The position numbers were made by a program, and so were the translations under genes. The notes below the pieces were generated by a model. It was not told where the DNA came from and did not search any database. It saw only the letters and a list, made by a program, of their open reading frames with translations. Below, piece by piece: positions 14,831 through 16,869 of a stretch of DNA of 16,869 nucleotides; the first letter of the stretch is position 1, and the number at the start of each line of letters is the position of its first letter. This DNA comes from CAVSWN01 sp046728115 (GTDB lineage Bacteria; Acidobacteriota; Vicinamibacteria; Vicinamibacterales; CAVVIG01): NCBI GenBank assembly GCA_046728115.1, contig JBKPDW010000035.1:1-16869 (forward strand), given 5' to 3'.

Positions 14831-14936
14831 CCGCGGTCCGGAACCTGTGCAATTCCAGACTGCGAACCGCGTCAGGGCCGGAAGGCAGCAGCGCTAAGCA
14901 GACCCTGGCATGTGCCGCAGGCCGTCCGGGCCGCGG
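14831..14936 (+). ncRNA. ffs: Small bacterial SRP RNA (4.5S)
   Basis: This is the RNA of the signal recognition particle, which binds Ffh and directs membrane protein synthesis. The universally conserved domain IV is clear: GTCAGGGCCGGAAGGCAGCAGC (first part at 14871-14892), with the GGAA tetraloop flanked by the asymmetric-loop sequence AGCAG and the opposing CAGACC. The outer helix is formed by CCGCGGTCCGGA (14831-14842) with TCCGGGCCGCGG (14925-14936), 12 bp including one G-U. The length of about 106 nt fits the short bacterial type without an Alu domain. Ends are set from the helix. It lies directly upstream of dnaX, a frequent arrangement. No clear promoter was found in the 10 bp after the preceding terminator. 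Confidence 0.93.
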
Positions 14937-14956
14937 TGAACTCCGTAATGTGTTGT

Positions 14957-14974
14957 GTCCGCCTTCAAGCGGAC
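14957..14974 (+). terminator. Hairpin after SRP RNA, possible terminator
   Basis: GTCCGC (14957-14962) pairs perfectly with GCGGAC (14969-14974) across a 6-nt loop, followed by only GTTTCG. The T-run is poor, so this could be a weak terminator, a processing site between ffs and dnaX, or neither. Confidence 0.35.
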
Positions 14975-15009
14975 GTTTCGTAGACGATTGAGATCCCGCC
15001 CGGCTCGAT

Positions 15010-16713
15010 ATGTCATACCAGGTTATTGCGCGCAAATGGCGCCCCCAGAAATTCGAAGACGTCATTGGGCAGCGCGCGGTCACCAGGACACTGCGGAACG
15101 CGTTGACCAGCGGCCGGCTGGCGCAGGCGTTCGTTTTTGCCGGGCCCCGCGGCGTCGGCAAGACAACCACTGCACGCATCCTCGCGCGCGCGCTCAATTG
15201 CGTGAAGGGCCCCACTCCCGATCCGTGCGGCGTCTGTGATGCGTGTGTCGAAATCGCGGAAGGCCGCGACATGGACGTGCTCGAAATCGACGCGGCCACG
15301 CACACGCAAGTCGAGAAGGTCCGCGACATCATCATCTCGGGCCTCGCCATCCGTCCCGTTCGCAATCGGTACAAGGTCTTCATCATCGACGAAGTCCACC
15401 AGTTGTCGGGTCATTCGTTCAACGCCTTGCTGAAGTCGATCGAGGAACCGCCGCCGCACGTCGTGTTCATGATGGCGACGACGGAATTGGACAAGGTGCC
15501 CGAGACGGTGCTGTCGCGCTCCCAGATCTACGAAATGCGCACGATCAGCACGAAGTCCATTGCAGAGCAACTGCGCAAGATCGTCGACGCCGAAGGCATC
15601 ACGATCGGCGACGAGGGACTGCAGTTGATCGCGAGGGATGCTGAAGGCAGCATGCGCGACGCACAGAGCAAGCTCGATCAGGTACTGGCGTTCACGGACA
15701 ACACCGTGACGACCGAAGACGTCTCGACCGTGCTCGGACTGGTTGGACGCGATCTGCTGCTTGATGCGGTGCAGGCCGTCGCCGACGAAGATGCGTCGGC
15801 GGCCTTTGCGCTGACAGCGCGGGCGGTCGAAATGGGTTACGACCTGCGCGCAATCTGCCGCGAGTTGTCGCGGGTGGTTCGCGACTTGCTGGTACTGGCC
15901 GTCGATCCGTCGCGGATCGACGATCCGGAGATTGCCGGGGAGTCCGAGCGCGATCGGCTGAAGGATCTGGCCGCCAGATTTTCCCGCGAAGATCTGCTGC
16001 GCGCCTTCGACCTGCTGACCCGGGCCGAGACCGAAATCCGCGCCGCCGCGCAGCCCAGATACAACCTCGAGATGGCGCTGCTGCGGTGGATCTATCTCCG
16101 CAAGCTGACGCCCATCGAGGATCTGATTGCCGGGACGGCAACCGGCACGCCTCTCCAGGCGGCCAGGAGCGTCGCGGCGGCGGTGGCCCAGCCGGACGCG
16201 CGGATCAACGAGGGTAGCCGGAGTTCGCCGTCGCTGTCGGTCGCGATGCAGGGCGCGATGAAGGCCGCACGTCCCGAACCCTCTTCTGCGGCATCCGCCC
16301 AGACGCCGCGCAGCGGCGACACCGGAGGCGCATCGCTCAAAGACGCGCTGCTCGCAGAGATCCGCCATTCCCGGAAAGTGTTCTACAACATGGTCGTGGC
16401 GCAGGCGCAGAAGATCGAGGCAAGCGAGGATCGCATCACCTTTACGTTCTCGTCGACGCAGCGCGCTCTGCGCGATCAACTCGAGCAACAGCGACCATGG
16501 CTCGAGTCGCTTGCGCACCAGCTCTCCGGCCGCAAGATCGCGATCGTCGGCGCGCCGGTCGAACCCGTTGCCGCGCCTGCGCCGGCACCAACCGCCGAAC
16601 AGAAGGCCGCGGACCGGAAATCGGCCCTGCGAGAGCAGGCGCTGGCGGATGCCGGTGTCCAGGCAATGCTCGAAATCTTTCCCGCGGAAATCCGGGACAT
16701 TGAAGAAATGTGA
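15010..16713 (+). CDS. dnaX: DNA polymerase III subunit gamma/tau
   Basis: DnaX is the clamp-loader ATPase that loads the sliding clamp and, as tau, couples polymerases and helicase. The 567-residue protein has Walker A GPRGVGKTT at 45-53, the zinc-binding cysteines 64, 73, 76 and 79, Walker B FIIDEVH at 124-130, and sensor 1 in MMATTE around 154-159. The usual SRC arginine-finger motif reads SRS (169-171): Arg170 is kept and only the cysteine is replaced. AAA+ and collar domains run to about residue 370; then comes a proline/alanine/serine-rich linker (about 370-435) and a C-terminal tau-like domain (440-530). I saw no A-rich slippery heptamer for programmed frameshifting. The ATG at 15010 matches the family N-terminus (MSYQVIARKWRP); the Shine-Dalgarno is weak. 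ffs lies upstream and probable ybaB downstream. Confidence 0.97.
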   Translation: MSYQVIARKWRPQKFEDVIGQRAVTRTLRNALTSGRLAQAFVFAGPRGVGKTTTARILARALNCVKGPTPDPCGVCDACVEIAEGRDMDVLEIDAATHTQVEKVRDIIISGLAIRPVRNRYKVFIIDEVHQLSGHSFNALLKSIEEPPPHVVFMMATTELDKVPETVLSRSQIYEMRTISTKSIAEQLRKIVDAEGITIGDEGLQLIARDAEGSMRDAQSKLDQVLAFTDNTVTTEDVSTVLGLVGRDLLLDAVQAVADEDASAAFALTARAVEMGYDLRAICRELSRVVRDLLVLAVDPSRIDDPEIAGESERDRLKDLAARFSREDLLRAFDLLTRAETEIRAAAQPRYNLEMALLRWIYLRKLTPIEDLIAGTATGTPLQAARSVAAAVAQPDARINEGSRSSPSLSVAMQGAMKAARPEPSSAASAQTPRSGDTGGASLKDALLAEIRHSRKVFYNMVVAQAQKIEASEDRITFTFSSTQRALRDQLEQQRPWLESLAHQLSGRKIAIVGAPVEPVAAPAPAPTAEQKAADRKSALREQALADAGVQAMLEIFPAEIRDIEEM

Positions 16714-16775
16714 CCGTGCATGAACGCCACTACGGAGGATTACGGATCACCACGATAAACACGGACGTGATCGTC

Positions 16776-16804
16776 ACACGAACGACTCGTTGGCCGGTTC
16801 GTGT
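16776..16804. repeat. Inverted repeat between dnaX and ybaB
   Basis: ACACGAAC (16776-16783) and GTTCGTGT (16797-16804) form a perfect 8-bp inverted repeat with a 13-nt spacer. CACGGA at 16760-16765 and TCCGTG at 16817-16822 could form an outer stem. No T-run follows, so it does not look like a terminator. The rest of the 143-bp gap shows nothing I can identify. Confidence 0.5.
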
Positions 16805-16856
16805 CCTCGGTTCGTATCCGTGACCCCGAAGTAGAGCATGTGGATACTGGAACATC

Positions 16857-16869
16857 ATGAATATTCAGC
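16857..16869 (+). CDS. ybaB: Probable YbaB/EbfC nucleoid-associated protein, start only
   Basis: Only the first four codons are visible (ATG AAT ATT CAG, MNIQ) before the window ends. MNIQ is the usual start of YbaB/EbfC proteins, small DNA-binding dimers, and dnaX-ybaB-recR is a widely conserved gene order. Both points support the call, but four residues alone are not proof. The 143-bp spacing from dnaX is larger than usual for this pair. Confidence 0.5.

Noticed and set aside
15013..16518. Long minus-strand open frame (501 codons) opposite dnaX
   Set aside because: Composition is typical of antisense high-GC frames and dnaX on the plus strand is certain.
15010..16713. Programmed frameshift in dnaX producing a gamma form
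   Set aside because: No A-rich slippery heptamer with a following hairpin was seen; a single full-length product is likelier.

Overview
The window is a high-GC bacterial chromosome segment, densely packed with ordinary genes. Several traits fit an Acidobacteriota-like soil bacterium (Vicinamibacteria is my best guess): a TonB-dependent receptor with an N-terminal carboxypeptidase-regulatory domain, a futalosine-pathway menaquinone gene, a large secreted S8 protease ending in HYR/WPPNHK-type domains, and CCCTTCGAC...CAGGG intergenic repeats. This assignment is inference from gene content; there is no rRNA or other direct marker. No mobile element, CRISPR array or tRNA was seen.

Region 1 (1-6084, minus strand) is a vitamin B12 uptake operon. 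It runs from an extended -10 promoter and a cobalamin riboswitch (about 5845-6060) through btuB (outer-membrane receptor), btuD (ATPase), btuC (permease), btuF (periplasmic binding protein), a DUF71/COG2102 PP-loop ATPase of the kind predicted to act in B12 salvage, and the first 20 codons of a second BtuF-like protein without a signal peptide, which runs off the left edge. The inner genes overlap, two of them by ATGA junctions, so they are almost certainly co-translated.

Region 2 (6088-9885, plus strand) holds four housekeeping genes: yjbQ, mqnE (aminofutalosine synthase, menaquinone biosynthesis), an intrinsic terminator, nadA (quinolinate synthase, a 4Fe-4S enzyme of NAD synthesis) and a Mn-type superoxide dismutase preceded by a palindromic repeat. 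yjbQ diverges from the B12 operon; the two promoters lie within about 40 bp of each other.

Region 3 (9913-13752, minus strand) is the most unusual part. A 1118-residue secreted subtilisin-like protease keeps the Asp, Asn and Ser of the S8 active site but has Glu where the catalytic His normally sits. Just upstream is a 149-residue exported protein that is a paralog of the protease's own propeptide. Its stop codon lies inside the protease's ribosome binding site, so the two are coupled.

Region 4 (13920-16869, plus strand) holds a polytopic membrane protein of unknown function, possibly leaderless and preceded by five GAACC repeats, followed by a strong terminator, the small SRP RNA, dnaX (DNA polymerase III gamma/tau) and the first codons of a probable ybaB. 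The ffs-dnaX-ybaB order is common in bacteria.
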